This document shows positions 43,227 to 52,022 of a DNA stretch of 64,000 bases, piece after piece (positions within the stretch are counted from its first letter, which is position 1; the number at the start of each line of letters is the position of its first letter). The notes under the pieces are model-generated. The model was not told the DNA's origin. It searched no databases and saw nothing but the letters and a program-made list of their open reading frames with translations. A program made the translations under genes and the position numbers. The stretch is taken from positions 1 to 64,000 of the forward strand of contig NZ_FNYY01000013.1 in NCBI RefSeq assembly GCF_900109145.1. The letters are read 5' to 3'. Source of the DNA: Marinovum algicola (GTDB lineage: Bacteria > Pseudomonadota > Alphaproteobacteria > Rhodobacterales > Rhodobacteraceae).

Positions 43227-45278
43227 ATGTCATGGTGGCTGACAGAACCGATCCGGCTGGTTCAGACCAACCTGCGCGAAATCGACATCGACCTGGATCC
43301 GGCGGGCTTTGTCGCCGAACTGGTGGATTTCTCTGCCAATGTCGTTCTGTTCAACGTCGGCGGCATTGTCGCCAATTACCCGACGGAACTGGAGTATCAT
43401 TACCCCAACCCGCATCTGCCTATCGGGCGGGGCGACATTCTGGGCGAAGTGATCGATCGGTGTCACGAGGCCGGCATCCGATTCATGGCGCGGTTCGACT
43501 TTTCCAAGGTGCACGAAAGCCTGGCCGCGCGGCGGCCGGAATGGCTTTATGTCAGCGAGGCGGGAAAACACAACAACTACAACGGTCAGGTACAGACCTG
43601 CGTCAGCGGTGGCTATCAGCAGGAATATTGCCTGAAAATCCTGTCAGAGACGATCGCACGCTATCGCCTTGATGCCGTGTTCTTCAACATGACGGGGTAT
43701 CAACGCGACGATTACGACCGCAACTATCTGGGCATCTGCCAATGCGACGCCTGCCAGACAAGTTTTCATGCGCGCACGGGCATGGACTTGCCCCCGACGG
43801 CCGACACGGCCAACCCGGCGTTTCTGGCGCTGGAACGGTTTTCGCTGGAGCGCACGAACGAGCAATATGACCAGATCAACCGGCACGTCAAAGCGCTGGA
43901 CCCGAATATCGCGATCTGTACCTACACCAGCCGCGGGGTCGATATCTGGCGCAAGGAAGCCGCGACGACCTTTGAGCGCAACCTCGAATGGGAATACGAA
44001 TCCGCCGATAATGTGAAAAGTGTCATGCCCGCCTACCCTGACAAGGCAGTGGCCAATGCTGCGGTGCATTTCGTGTCGCGCCGGTTTCGCTATTCCGGTG
44101 TCGCGCCGGAATTGTCCAGGTTGCGGCTTGTTCAGAATATCGCCTGCGCCGCTCCGCTCGATTTCTTTGTAATCGGCACGCTGGGCAATCAGAAGGACCG
44201 GGTCAGCTACGACGGGGTGCGCGACCTGTTCCACTATCACGCGCAGAATGCCCATTGGTATCAGGATGTAGAACCTCTGGCCGAGGTCTGCCTGATCAAG
44301 CCCGAGGCAAATTTCATCTACGGCGCCAAAGACGAATACTACGGAATTTTGCGCATCTTGTCGGAAAATCACATCCTATATGACGTCTGGCCAGAGGACG
44401 CGCTGGAAATCGCCCCGACCTTGGAAATCCTGTCGCGCTACAAGACGGTGATCGTTGGCGAGGCGCGTTGCCTGCGACCGGACATCGCGGCGGCGCTGGA
44501 TGCCTATGTCGCATCCGGTGGCGTGCTGATCACCACGGGCCAGACCGCGACGCTTGACCAAAATGGCCGGGCCACGGGGGGCTGTGGCCTTGTCGCCAGC
44601 GGAATTAACGCGGTGCGCGACATCCGACCCCGCGCCAACAGCGCCTACTTCTCCTTGCGCGATCAAGACAAGGCGCGGCTGGATTGGCAGGACGCACTCG
44701 ATGTGGTCTTTCTCTATGGCGAATACATGGACTGTGAATTGAAAGCGGGCGCCGAGGCGATATTGAGCCACCTGCCACCGCATATGCACGGGCCGCCTGA
44801 GAAATGCTATCATGAGGTGGAAGCCGATGATCCGGGTCTAATCGTCAACCGCCACGGCGCGGGCTGCTGCGTCACGATCCCCTGGGCTGTCGGCAGCCAT
44901 TACCAAACCCATGGCAATCATGCGCATGCCATCCTGATGAATCGCGTTCTGGCCACATTCGCCCCACCGATCTGCCTGAGCACGGATGCCCCGGCATTGG
45001 TCGAGGTTCACGTCCAGGCCCGAAGGGACGGGCGCTGGATGGTTGTCACGCTGGTCAATCAATCGGGCCAGAACGGTCATGCCTTTCATGCCCCGGTGCC
45101 GATGCACGACATAATGTTAAAACTGAAAGCAGGCAGGCCGGTGGCGCGGGTCTCCGCGTTGAAGGCAGGGCTGGACCTGCCCCTAAACCCTACGGAATCC
45201 GGCGCCAGCGTGACTGTCCCGAGGTTGGATCGTTTCGAAACCCTGATCTTTCATTGCGTGGACGGCGAACGCCCATAA
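43227..45278 (+). CDS. GHL6-type glycosidase-like protein with beta-galactosidase trimerisation domain
   Basis: A 683-residue cytoplasmic protein starting at the ATG at 43227 with GAAAGGAA upstream; longer in-frame starts lie inside the GH42 gene. The first 350 residues form a TIM-barrel-like region (VQTNLREIDIDLDPAGFVAELVDFSANVVLFNVGG, GIRFMARFDFSKVHESLAARRPEWLY, DAVFFNMTGYQRDDY). They include a Cys motif in CQCDACQTSF typical of putative glycosyl hydrolase 6 proteins. Residues about 370-560 resemble the GH42 trimerisation fold (ILYDVWPEDALEIAPTLEILSRYKTVIVGEA, ASGGVLITTGQTA). Activity is not established for the family. It ends the right-hand operon, just before an IS3 remnant. Confidence 0.75.
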   Translation: MSWWLTEPIRLVQTNLREIDIDLDPAGFVAELVDFSANVVLFNVGGIVANYPTELEYHYPNPHLPIGRGDILGEVIDRCHEAGIRFMARFDFSKVHESLAARRPEWLYVSEAGKHNNYNGQVQTCVSGGYQQEYCLKILSETIARYRLDAVFFNMTGYQRDDYDRNYLGICQCDACQTSFHARTGMDLPPTADTANPAFLALERFSLERTNEQYDQINRHVKALDPNIAICTYTSRGVDIWRKEAATTFERNLEWEYESADNVKSVMPAYPDKAVANAAVHFVSRRFRYSGVAPELSRLRLVQNIACAAPLDFFVIGTLGNQKDRVSYDGVRDLFHYHAQNAHWYQDVEPLAEVCLIKPEANFIYGAKDEYYGILRILSENHILYDVWPEDALEIAPTLEILSRYKTVIVGEARCLRPDIAAALDAYVASGGVLITTGQTATLDQNGRATGGCGLVASGINAVRDIRPRANSAYFSLRDQDKARLDWQDALDVVFLYGEYMDCELKAGAEAILSHLPPHMHGPPEKCYHEVEADDPGLIVNRHGAGCCVTIPWAVGSHYQTHGNHAHAILMNRVLATFAPPICLSTDAPALVEVHVQARRDGRWMVVTLVNQSGQNGHAFHAPVPMHDIMLKLKAGRPVARVSALKAGLDLPLNPTESGASVTVPRLDRFETLIFHCVDGERP

Positions 45279-45283
45279 ACCGG

Positions 45284-45392
45284 GGTCTATCGGTCCCGAT
45301 GACGGGCTGGTGACACCATCGGAACAATGTAGAGCAATCGGGATGTTGTATCCGATCGCGCTGCGGGGGCTGTCCTCGTTGTAGTGCCTGCG
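45284..45392 (-). mobile_element. IS3-family transposase C-terminal remnant
   Basis: Reading leftward from 45392 the frame gives RRHYNEDSPRSAIGYNIPIAL, the C-terminal signature of IS3-family (OrfB) integrase-core transposases (usually HYNEDRPHSAI). Upstream and downstream sequence of the transposase is missing. It is a scar of an insertion sequence at the right edge of the carbohydrate locus. Confidence 0.75.
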
Positions 45393-45400
45393 GCAGGGGC

Positions 45401-45889
45401 TCAGCGCCGGGTCTGCATCGCCTCGACGAGGTTGGGCTCGGCGTAAAGTACCTCCGGGCGCTCGTTGAGGCTCTTGGCGGCCTCGAGCCCGGATTGGCCT
45501 TCGGCCTCGATCAGAAAGGTGTTGGGGGCAAACCCAAGCTCGCGCCGGACCTTGAAGCCAAGCTCGGCCAGAAGCTCCGCAACCCGCTCGGCGGAGAGAT
45601 CGGGGTTGATCTTGACGGTCAGGGCACGGCCGGCCAGCTTGAGATGCCCGTCGGTGTCCATCACCACCTCGAAAGCGCGGTCGTCCGGGGCGCTTTCCGG
45701 CGGCCCGAAGGTCCAGCCGGCCGCCTGGAGCGTTTGCAGATCGGCCTGCGCTTCCTGCGAGGCCGTACCCAGCTCGCGCTGCGCGATGTCGGGGGCCGAA
45801 GGGGCGGCGTCAGCGCCGGGGGGCAGGGCGCGCAGGCGTTCGACCTTCTTGATTCCGGTCAGACGTTGAAGGGCCGACGATTTGTCCAT
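45401..45889 (-). CDS. Stand-alone subtilisin-propeptide-like protein
   Basis: A 162-residue cytoplasmic protein from the ATG at 45889 (the frame is open further upstream, inside the protease gene). Residues about 88-155 (RALTVKINPDLSAERVAELLAELGFKVRRELGFAPNTFLIEA to EVLYAEPNLVEAM) match the fervidolysin-type prodomain and are visibly similar to the prodomain inside the adjacent protease (RIALRFEADVPEADR to EVTFAEPDFIEHI). No protease domain follows. It lies 14 bp downstream of the protease gene in the same direction. By analogy with propeptides that fold and inhibit subtilisins, it may act in trans as chaperone or inhibitor; this is an inference. Confidence 0.7.
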   Translation of the reverse strand: MDKSSALQRLTGIKKVERLRALPPGADAAPSAPDIAQRELGTASQEAQADLQTLQAAGWTFGPPESAPDDRAFEVVMDTDGHLKLAGRALTVKINPDLSAERVAELLAELGFKVRRELGFAPNTFLIEAEGQSGLEAAKSLNERPEVLYAEPNLVEAMQTRR

Positions 45890-45903
45890 GTGACAGGCTT
45901 TGC

Positions 45904-47469
45904 TCAGAGTCCGGTGCCACGCCGCCGCGCCTCGGCCACCGCGGCCTCGGCATTCGCGCGGCCATGGCCGTAGCGGATGTTGTGCCCTCCAATATAGGGC
46001 AGCGGGCCGACTTTGTCGCATGTGTCGCGCAGCACCTGGCGCAATTCATGCGCTGTCATGTCGGGCTTCTGCGACAGCGCCAGGGCCCCGATACCGGCGG
46101 CACAGGGCGCGGCAAAGCTGGTGCCGGTGGTTTCATGGTACGTACCGCCGCTGGCCGGGATCCAGACCTTCACGCCGGGGGCGAGGAAGTCCAGCTTGGG
46201 GCCGAAGCCCGAGCCATTGTCGGTGTCATTGGCGGTGGCGCGGCCGACCGCCATCACCTCGGCATGGGAGCAGACCTGATCCGAGCCGATGGGATGATTG
46301 CCGTTGGTGCAGGCCCAGAAGATCGCGCACCCCTTGTCGCCGCGGCCGCTGGCGGCGGCAAAATCCAGCGCGTCGCTCAGAACCGCGCTCATCGTCCAGA
46401 CCGCGCCATTGGGGCCGAGCGAACAGGCGATGATGTCGGCGCCCTCTTCCTGAACGCCTTCCTTGGAGGGATCGGCGGCATAGGCAATGGCCCGGGCCAG
46501 AGTAAGCTGGGTGCCGACCTGATCGTTCATGCAGGCGATCATCCGCAGATCGGCGCCGGGCGCCACGCCGCAGCCTCCCAGATTGTTGTCGGCAATCGCG
46601 GCAATCATCCCGGCGCAGGCGGTACCATGGTTGCCGTCTGGAATATTGGCCGTTCCGGGGATGAAATCCGCATCGACGAAATCGAAGGTCGGGCGGTAAT
46701 GCCCCGACCCTGCGCCGAAAATCAGATCAGGATGTGTGGTGTCAAAGCCGTTGTCGATCACCGCGACCCTGATGCCTTCGCCCTGGGTCCGATCCCAGGC
46801 GTTGCGCGACAGGATATTGGCGTGATGCCATTGCCGGGTCAGATCCGGGTCGTTCGGAGTGAGCCGCTGGCCGATATGTTCGATGAAATCGGGCTCGGCA
46901 AAGGTGACCTCGGCCTCCTCCATCAGCATCAGGCAGGTATCGAGTGCGCGGGCGTCGCCGGTATCGGCGCGGTAGGTGTCGGGAGGCAGGCCGGCGCTGC
47001 TCAGACGGGTGATATTGTGGCGGGCAAAAATCGCCGCGCGGTCGGCCTCGGGCACATCTGCCTCGAAGCGCAGGGCAATGCGCGAGGTTTCCAGCAGCAG
47101 GCGCTGGCTGTGCACGAAGACGCGATTGACCAGACCGTTGCCGCCCTGGTTCTCGCGTTCCGCCAGGGGCAGGTTCCAGAAATCGGCATCGCTGTGGAAG
47201 AAGTTCATCCCGGCGCCGGCAAAGCCCGCCATCTGCTCGCGCATGGCCGGGTCTTCATAGAGCTCCGGCGCGACCGCCTTGCGGCCGGTATCGAGATCGA
47301 GCGAATCGAGTTGCGTGCGGGCGGCGCTGGCGGCGCGACCGATGTCATTGGCGCGCAGCCCCTCGGCCATGCCCGAGAGCGTTTCCGATGGCTGGGCGCG
47401 GGTGGGCAGGATGCCCCGGAGTTCTTCGAGATGGGCAAGACGGTCGCGGACAGATGATTTGTGAGACAT
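45904..47469 (-). CDS. Cytoplasmic S8 (subtilisin-like) serine peptidase with prodomain
   Basis: A 521-residue subtilase from the ATG at 47469. No signal peptide; the N-terminal 130 residues are a helical region of unknown fold. A fervidolysin-type prodomain occupies about 131-197 and ends in VTFAEPDFIEHI. The catalytic triad is intact: Asp239 (VAVIDNGFDTTHPDL), His281 (DGNHGTACAGM) and Ser451 (TTGTSFAAPCAAG), with the oxyanion Asn in ACTNGNHP. The domain has several Cys residues, unusual for a secreted subtilase. Upstream is a 188-bp gap to the SDR gene. Partner is the propeptide-like gene downstream. Role unknown; intracellular regulatory or defence proteolysis are possibilities. Confidence 0.85.
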   Translation of the reverse strand: MSHKSSVRDRLAHLEELRGILPTRAQPSETLSGMAEGLRANDIGRAASAARTQLDSLDLDTGRKAVAPELYEDPAMREQMAGFAGAGMNFFHSDADFWNLPLAERENQGGNGLVNRVFVHSQRLLLETSRIALRFEADVPEADRAAIFARHNITRLSSAGLPPDTYRADTGDARALDTCLMLMEEAEVTFAEPDFIEHIGQRLTPNDPDLTRQWHHANILSRNAWDRTQGEGIRVAVIDNGFDTTHPDLIFGAGSGHYRPTFDFVDADFIPGTANIPDGNHGTACAGMIAAIADNNLGGCGVAPGADLRMIACMNDQVGTQLTLARAIAYAADPSKEGVQEEGADIIACSLGPNGAVWTMSAVLSDALDFAAASGRGDKGCAIFWACTNGNHPIGSDQVCSHAEVMAVGRATANDTDNGSGFGPKLDFLAPGVKVWIPASGGTYHETTGTSFAAPCAAGIGALALSQKPDMTAHELRQVLRDTCDKVGPLPYIGGHNIRYGHGRANAEAAVAEARRRGTGL

Positions 47470-47657
47470 GACTTTCTCCGACTTTGGCGGGGGCGGCTCA
47501 GGCGGTTCAAAAATGAATTCTGTGTTATGGTCGCAGTATAGCACAACCTATGCGGTTATTCGCGCAAAACCTGCCCGTCGTCGGCCGCCCCCACAGGCGC
47601 CTTTTGCGCGCGAGTGCGACCGCTGTCCCGGCTGCGCGCTCTGGCCCGGTCAAATGG

Positions 47658-48422
47658 TCAATCGGCAGTCCAGCCGCCATCGACCATCAGCGCTGTGCCT
47701 GTGACCAGGGCCGACGCTTCGGAGGCGAGATAGACCACCGCGCCCATGACATCCTCGATTTCGCCGACGCGGCCGAGCTTGATCTTGTCTTCTATCCAGG
47801 CCCGGCGCGCCGGATCTGCCAGGGTCTGTTCGCCAAGCGGGGTGCGGATGAAAGTCGGGCAAAGCGTGTTGATGCGCACGCCCTTGGGCCCCCATTCGAT
47901 CGCCATGGATTTCACCATCCCCTCGAGCGCGTGTTTCGATGCGCAATAGACACCGCGGTCGACGCCGCCGACATGGCCCATCTGGCTGCTGACATGGATG
48001 ATCGACCCGCGCAGGCCGGTTTCGATCATCCGGCCGGCTGCGGCGGTCGAGAGGAAATAGGCGGCGCGCAGGTTGACCGACATCACCGCATCGAAATCCG
48101 CGGGATCGGTATCCAGCGCCGGGCCGTGGCGCGCCATGCCGGCAGAATTGACCACGATGTCGAATGCCTGAGCGGCAGCGAGGGCGGCGCGGGTGGCTTC
48201 GATATCGGTGATGTCCAGCGCCAGCGGGGCAAAGGCCAGGTTTTCACCCGCCATCGCCGCGCCAAGCGCGTCCAGCGGCCCCTGGCGGCGGGCAACGCAG
48301 GTCACATGCGCCCCGGCCCGGGCCAGCGCGGTGGCGGCGCCAAGGCCGATCCCGGAGGTGGCGCCGGTGATCAGCGCGCGCTTGCCGTCAAGCTGGAAGG
48401 TCGGGGTCTGGGGAAGCTGCAT
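47658..48422 (-). CDS. SDR-family oxidoreductase of the TAXI-TRAP locus
   Basis: A 254-residue classical short-chain dehydrogenase from the ATG at 48422, which has AGGAG seven bases upstream; a start six codons earlier is possible. Motifs: ALITGATSGIGLGAATALA (cofactor), VNSAGMARHG (structural Asn), HVSSQMGHVGG (Ser) and YCASKHA (catalytic Tyr and Lys). It follows the histidinol-dehydrogenase-like gene by 94 bp in the same direction, suggesting sequential oxidation steps on one substrate. Substrate not determined. Confidence 0.82.
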   Translation of the reverse strand: MQLPQTPTFQLDGKRALITGATSGIGLGAATALARAGAHVTCVARRQGPLDALGAAMAGENLAFAPLALDITDIEATRAALAAAQAFDIVVNSAGMARHGPALDTDPADFDAVMSVNLRAAYFLSTAAAGRMIETGLRGSIIHVSSQMGHVGGVDRGVYCASKHALEGMVKSMAIEWGPKGVRINTLCPTFIRTPLGEQTLADPARRAWIEDKIKLGRVGEIEDVMGAVVYLASEASALVTGTALMVDGGWTAD

Positions 48423-48516
48423 GGGGGGTCTCCTGCTCACGGGTCAAGCTGATATCCATTGTTCACCAATTCCCGGCCGGGCGCGAGGGGATGTGCCCCG
48501 CGTCCGGCCGGCCGGC

Positions 48517-49848
48517 TCATTCTGCCGCGTCGCGGGCCGGCGCGGCCGCGCCGTAGGGCACGTTGACGCCACCATAGCGGCGGACCCGGATGTTGCATTG
48601 CTCGGCATGGCCGACAAAGCCCTCGAGCATGCAGAGCCGCGAGCCGTATTCGCCGATCATCGTCGCCGCCTCGTCGGTGGTGACCTTCTGATAGCTGTGG
48701 GTTTTCAGGAACTTGCCAACCCAGAGCCCGCCGGTGTAGCGGCCCGCCTGCTTGGTCGGCAGCGTGTGGTTGGTGCCGATCACCTTGTCGCCGTTGGCGA
48801 CATTGGTGCGCGGCCCGAGAAACAGCGCGCCGTAGCAGGTCATGTTGGCGAGGAACCAGTCGTCGCGGTCGGTCATCACCTGGACATGCTCGCTGGCGAT
48901 CTCGTCGGCGACCTTAAGCATTTCTTCATAGCTGTCGCAGACAATGACCTCGCCATATTCCTCCCAGCTCACCCGCGCGGTGCCCGCGGTCGGCAGGATG
49001 GCGAGAATGCGGTCGATCTCGGCCAGGGTGTCCGCGGCCAGCCGGCGCGAATTGGTGACCAGCACCGCCGGCGAATTATAGCCGTGTTCGGCCTGGCCCA
49101 GCAGGTCGGTGGCGCAAAGCTCGGCATCGGCGGCGGTCTCGTCGGCGATGACCATGGTTTCGGTCGGGCCGGCAAAGAGGTCGATGCCGACGCGGCCGAA
49201 CAGCTGGCGCTTGGCCTCGGCGACAAAGGCATTGCCGGGGCCGACCAGCATATGCACCGGGTCGATGGTCTCGGTGCCGAGCGCCATGGCGCCGACCGCC
49301 TGGATGCCGCCCATGACATAGATCTCATGCGCGCCGCCCAGGTGCATGGCGGCGATCACCCCGGGGTTGGGCTTGCCCTCGAATGGCGGGGTGCAGGCGA
49401 TGATCCGCGGCACGCCGGCGACGGCGGCGGTGGCGACGGACATATGCGCCGAGGCCACCATCGGGAACTTGCCGCCGGGGATGTAGCAGCCGACCGATTG
49501 CACCGGGATGTTGCGGTGGCCGAGGATGACGCCGGGCAGGGTCTCGACCTCGAGGTCGAGCATGGTGTCGCGCTGGGCCTGGGCAAAGTTGCGCACCTGG
49601 TCCTGGGCAAAGCGGATATCGGCGAGTTCCTGGTCCGAGAGCTGGCCGATCAGCGCATCGATCTCGTCCTGGCTGAGGCGGAAGGCGGCGGGGCTGTAGC
49701 CGTCGAACTTCTCGGACAGCGCGCGCACGGCGGCATCGCCGCGCGTCTCGATGTCTTTCAGCGTCGCCTCGACCACGGCACGGGTCCGGGCATCATCCTC
49801 CGCCCGGTCGGCCTCCGGCTTGCCGCGTTTGAGATATTCGATGGTCAT
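48517..49848 (-). CDS. Histidinol dehydrogenase-family alcohol dehydrogenase
   Basis: A 443-residue zinc-dependent NAD enzyme of the HisD family. Family motifs are the cofactor region [26 protein letters not shown] (about 128-153), [22 protein letters not shown] (about 203-224), [16 protein letters not shown] (about 252-267) and the C-terminal [33 protein letters not shown] (about 351-383). No other histidine biosynthesis gene is nearby, and it sits in a transport regulon, so it is more likely a catabolic paralogue, such as the sulfopropanediol dehydrogenases (HpsN) of roseobacters. That specific role is a guess from context. A 13-bp palindrome lies 84 bp upstream. Confidence 0.8.
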   Translation of the reverse strand: MTIEYLKRGKPEADRAEDDARTRAVVEATLKDIETRGDAAVRALSEKFDGYSPAAFRLSQDEIDALIGQLSDQELADIRFAQDQVRNFAQAQRDTMLDLEVETLPGVILGHRNIPVQSVGCYIPGGKFPMVASAHMSVATAAVAGVPRIIACTPPFEGKPNPGVIAAMHLGGAHEIYVMGGIQAVGAMALGTETIDPVHMLVGPGNAFVAEAKRQLFGRVGIDLFAGPTETMVIADETAADAELCATDLLGQAEHGYNSPAVLVTNSRRLAADTLAEIDRILAILPTAGTARVSWEEYGEVIVCDSYEEMLKVADEIASEHVQVMTDRDDWFLANMTCYGALFLGPRTNVANGDKVIGTNHTLPTKQAGRYTGGLWVGKFLKTHSYQKVTTDEAATMIGEYGSRLCMLEGFVGHAEQCNIRVRRYGGVNVPYGAAAPARDAAE

Positions 49849-49931
49849 GACCGGTCTCCTGTCCGATTGCTTGCTGACTTTGCAGGCTTGCTAGCGCAGC
49901 CAGCACGCCATGCAATAATTTCTGATACAAC

Positions 49932-49944
49932 TGAAAAAATTTCA
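49932..49944. promoter_or_regulatory. LacI operator candidate before the HisD-like gene
   Basis: TGAAAAAATTTCA is a 13-bp palindrome (TGAAA-N3-TTTCA) 84 bp upstream of the start of the HisD-like gene. The same pattern occurs before the TAXI-receptor gene and, with one mismatch, before the lacI gene, so the LacI regulator at 53103 probably binds here. Confidence 0.6.
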
Positions 49945-50036
49945 ACTCGGGGGCGCGGCCCGAACGAACCGACCCCGCAGCCGACCCTGACGAGGGCCGG
50001 CTGCGGGGAAGCATCCGGGCGTCTCGACCCCCGATG

Positions 50037-51941
50037 TCAGGCCGGCTGGGCGTCGGCGGCCTGCGCGGTCGCGAGGCTGCGGCGCGAAAGCATGACCAGC
50101 GCCGCCAGCAGCGCCGCCGCCGCCAGGGCCGCGCCCCAGGGCGGCATCAGCGCCAGCCCCACCGGCAGCGCCCAAAGCACCCGCGAGACAGAGCCCCAGG
50201 GCAGCCGTGCGCCCCCCAGAAGATGGGCCATGCCAAGCGCAAAGACCGCGCCCGACAGTACCGCTCGGGCGATGGCCTCGGCCCCGCCGCCGCCGAGCAT
50301 GCCGGGATAGGCCAGAAACAGCATCGGCAGCACATAGGCGGTGGCCCCCAGCCGCAAGGTTTCGCCCGCGACCTTCATCCAGGGCGCCTGGGCAATGGTG
50401 GCGGCGACAAAGACACCGAGACAGACCGGCGGGGTGATCACCGACAGCGCGGCGTAGTAGAGCACGAACATATGCACCACCAGCGGATCGATGCCCTGCT
50501 GGATCAGCGCCGGGGCAAAGACCGCCGCGACCATGACATAGGCGGCCGAGGTCGGCAGCCCCATGCCGGCGATCAGGCAGACCACCGCCATCAGCCCGGC
50601 AATGAGCCAGATCTGGCCCTGACCGATGGCCAGCACCGCCGAGGTCACGGCGACGCCGAAACCGGTAAGGTTGATCATCGCGACGAAGACCTGCGCCCCC
50701 ACCAGGAGAATGCCGACGATGACGACGCCCTTGCCGCCGGCCTCGAGCGCGCGCAGGATGATGCCGAACACCGCCCGCGGGTCTTCGCCATTGGCGATCC
50801 GCGCCACCAGCACCGCCACCAGCATGGCGATCATGCCGTAGCAAGCGGTGAGTTCGACCGAATTGCCATTGATCACGCCAAAGCCCAGTCCGGCGAGGGC
50901 GGCGGCAATCGGTGCCAGCCGCGCAAAGCTCATCGCGCCACGCCAGTCGGGCAGGTCTTCGGGGCGCACCGGGCGAAAGCTCTGGCGCCGGGCGATCACA
51001 TGCACCGTGGCATAGATGCCAAGGTAGAAGAGCAGGGCCGGCACCACGCCCGCGAGCGCGATCGACCAGTAGTTCACGCCCACCAGTTCGGCCATGACAA
51101 AGGCGGCGGTGCCCATGATCGGCGGCGCCAGTTGGCCGCCGGTCGAGGCGATGGCCTCGACCGCGCCGGCATAGGCGGGCGGGTATTTCAGCCGTTTCAT
51201 CAGCGGGATGGTGAAATTGCCGGTGGTGGCGACATTGGCCACGGTCGAGCCGTTGATCGCGCCGAAGAAGCCCGAGGCAAAGGTCGCGATCTTGGCCGCG
51301 CCGCCTGGGCGCGCGCCGCCAAGCCGCGCCGAGAGGTCGAAAAAGGTCTCGCCCGCGCCGGTGTGCAGCAGGATTGCACCAAAGAGCACGAAGGCGGCCA
51401 GCGTGGTCGAGGCGACATTGACCAGCATGCCCCAGAGGCCGCGGTCGGAAAGAAAGATGATTTCGGTCAGATAGCCGGCGTCAAAACCGCGGTGGCCGAA
51501 TTGCCCGGGGATCAGGTAGCCGAAAAAGGCATAGCCCACAGCGGCCAGAACGATCAGCGGAAACACCCAGTTCGAGGTGCGCCGCGCCAGTTCGAGCACA
51601 CAGAGCAGGGTGCCGAAACCCATCACCATGTCCCATTTCGTGGCCCAGGGCAGATCGGTCATGATGGTCTGGTAATTGCCGATGATATAGACGCCCGAGA
51701 CGGTAATCATGGCGACGATTCCGACGTCGATCAGGATGCCCAGCGGGCGCCAGCGGCTGCCGTCGAACAGCGGGTGCATCAGCACCGCGAGCGCCGCGAT
51801 GGTCATCACAAAGAGCGCGCGCTGCACCAGCGATTCAAACGGTCCGTTGAACGAGGTGTAGAAAACGAAGACGCCCAGCAGCACGGCAAGAACGGCGGTG
51901 GCGGTCTGGCGGATGTTGGTCAGGAACAGGGGTCGGGTCAT
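50037..51941 (-). CDS. TRAP transporter fused permease (TAXI type)
   Basis: A 634-residue membrane protein that fuses the DctQ-like and DctM-like subunits, as is usual for TAXI-TRAP systems. The first about 130 residues hold four helices; the rest has the DctM core with AAKIATFASGFFGAINGSTVANVATTGNFTIPLMK (about 210-245) and AGMGLPTSAAYVMVAAVFAPALI (about 455-477). It is separated from the TAXI receptor gene by a stem-loop with a T run on its strand. Together they import a substrate for the HisD-like enzyme and SDR. Confidence 0.9.
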   Translation of the reverse strand: MTRPLFLTNIRQTATAVLAVLLGVFVFYTSFNGPFESLVQRALFVMTIAALAVLMHPLFDGSRWRPLGILIDVGIVAMITVSGVYIIGNYQTIMTDLPWATKWDMVMGFGTLLCVLELARRTSNWVFPLIVLAAVGYAFFGYLIPGQFGHRGFDAGYLTEIIFLSDRGLWGMLVNVASTTLAAFVLFGAILLHTGAGETFFDLSARLGGARPGGAAKIATFASGFFGAINGSTVANVATTGNFTIPLMKRLKYPPAYAGAVEAIASTGGQLAPPIMGTAAFVMAELVGVNYWSIALAGVVPALLFYLGIYATVHVIARRQSFRPVRPEDLPDWRGAMSFARLAPIAAALAGLGFGVINGNSVELTACYGMIAMLVAVLVARIANGEDPRAVFGIILRALEAGGKGVVIVGILLVGAQVFVAMINLTGFGVAVTSAVLAIGQGQIWLIAGLMAVVCLIAGMGLPTSAAYVMVAAVFAPALIQQGIDPLVVHMFVLYYAALSVITPPVCLGVFVAATIAQAPWMKVAGETLRLGATAYVLPMLFLAYPGMLGGGGAEAIARAVLSGAVFALGMAHLLGGARLPWGSVSRVLWALPVGLALMPPWGAALAAAALLAALVMLSRRSLATAQAADAQPA

Positions 51942-51965
51942 GCCGGCACTTTCACGCTGAAGATC

Positions 51966-52005
51966 GAAAAAAGGGGCGGCCCGGCACCAAGGCCAGAGCC
52001 GCCCC
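51966..52005 (-). terminator. Rho-independent-like terminator between TAXI receptor and permease genes
   Basis: On the minus strand, GGGGCGGC (52005-51998) pairs with GCCGCCCC (51980-51973), and six Ts follow directly (51972-51967). The 17-base loop can partly pair further. It lies just after the receptor stop, so transcription may partly end there and give more receptor than permease. Confidence 0.75.
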
Positions 52006-52022
52006 GACCTCTGGGGTCTTGC

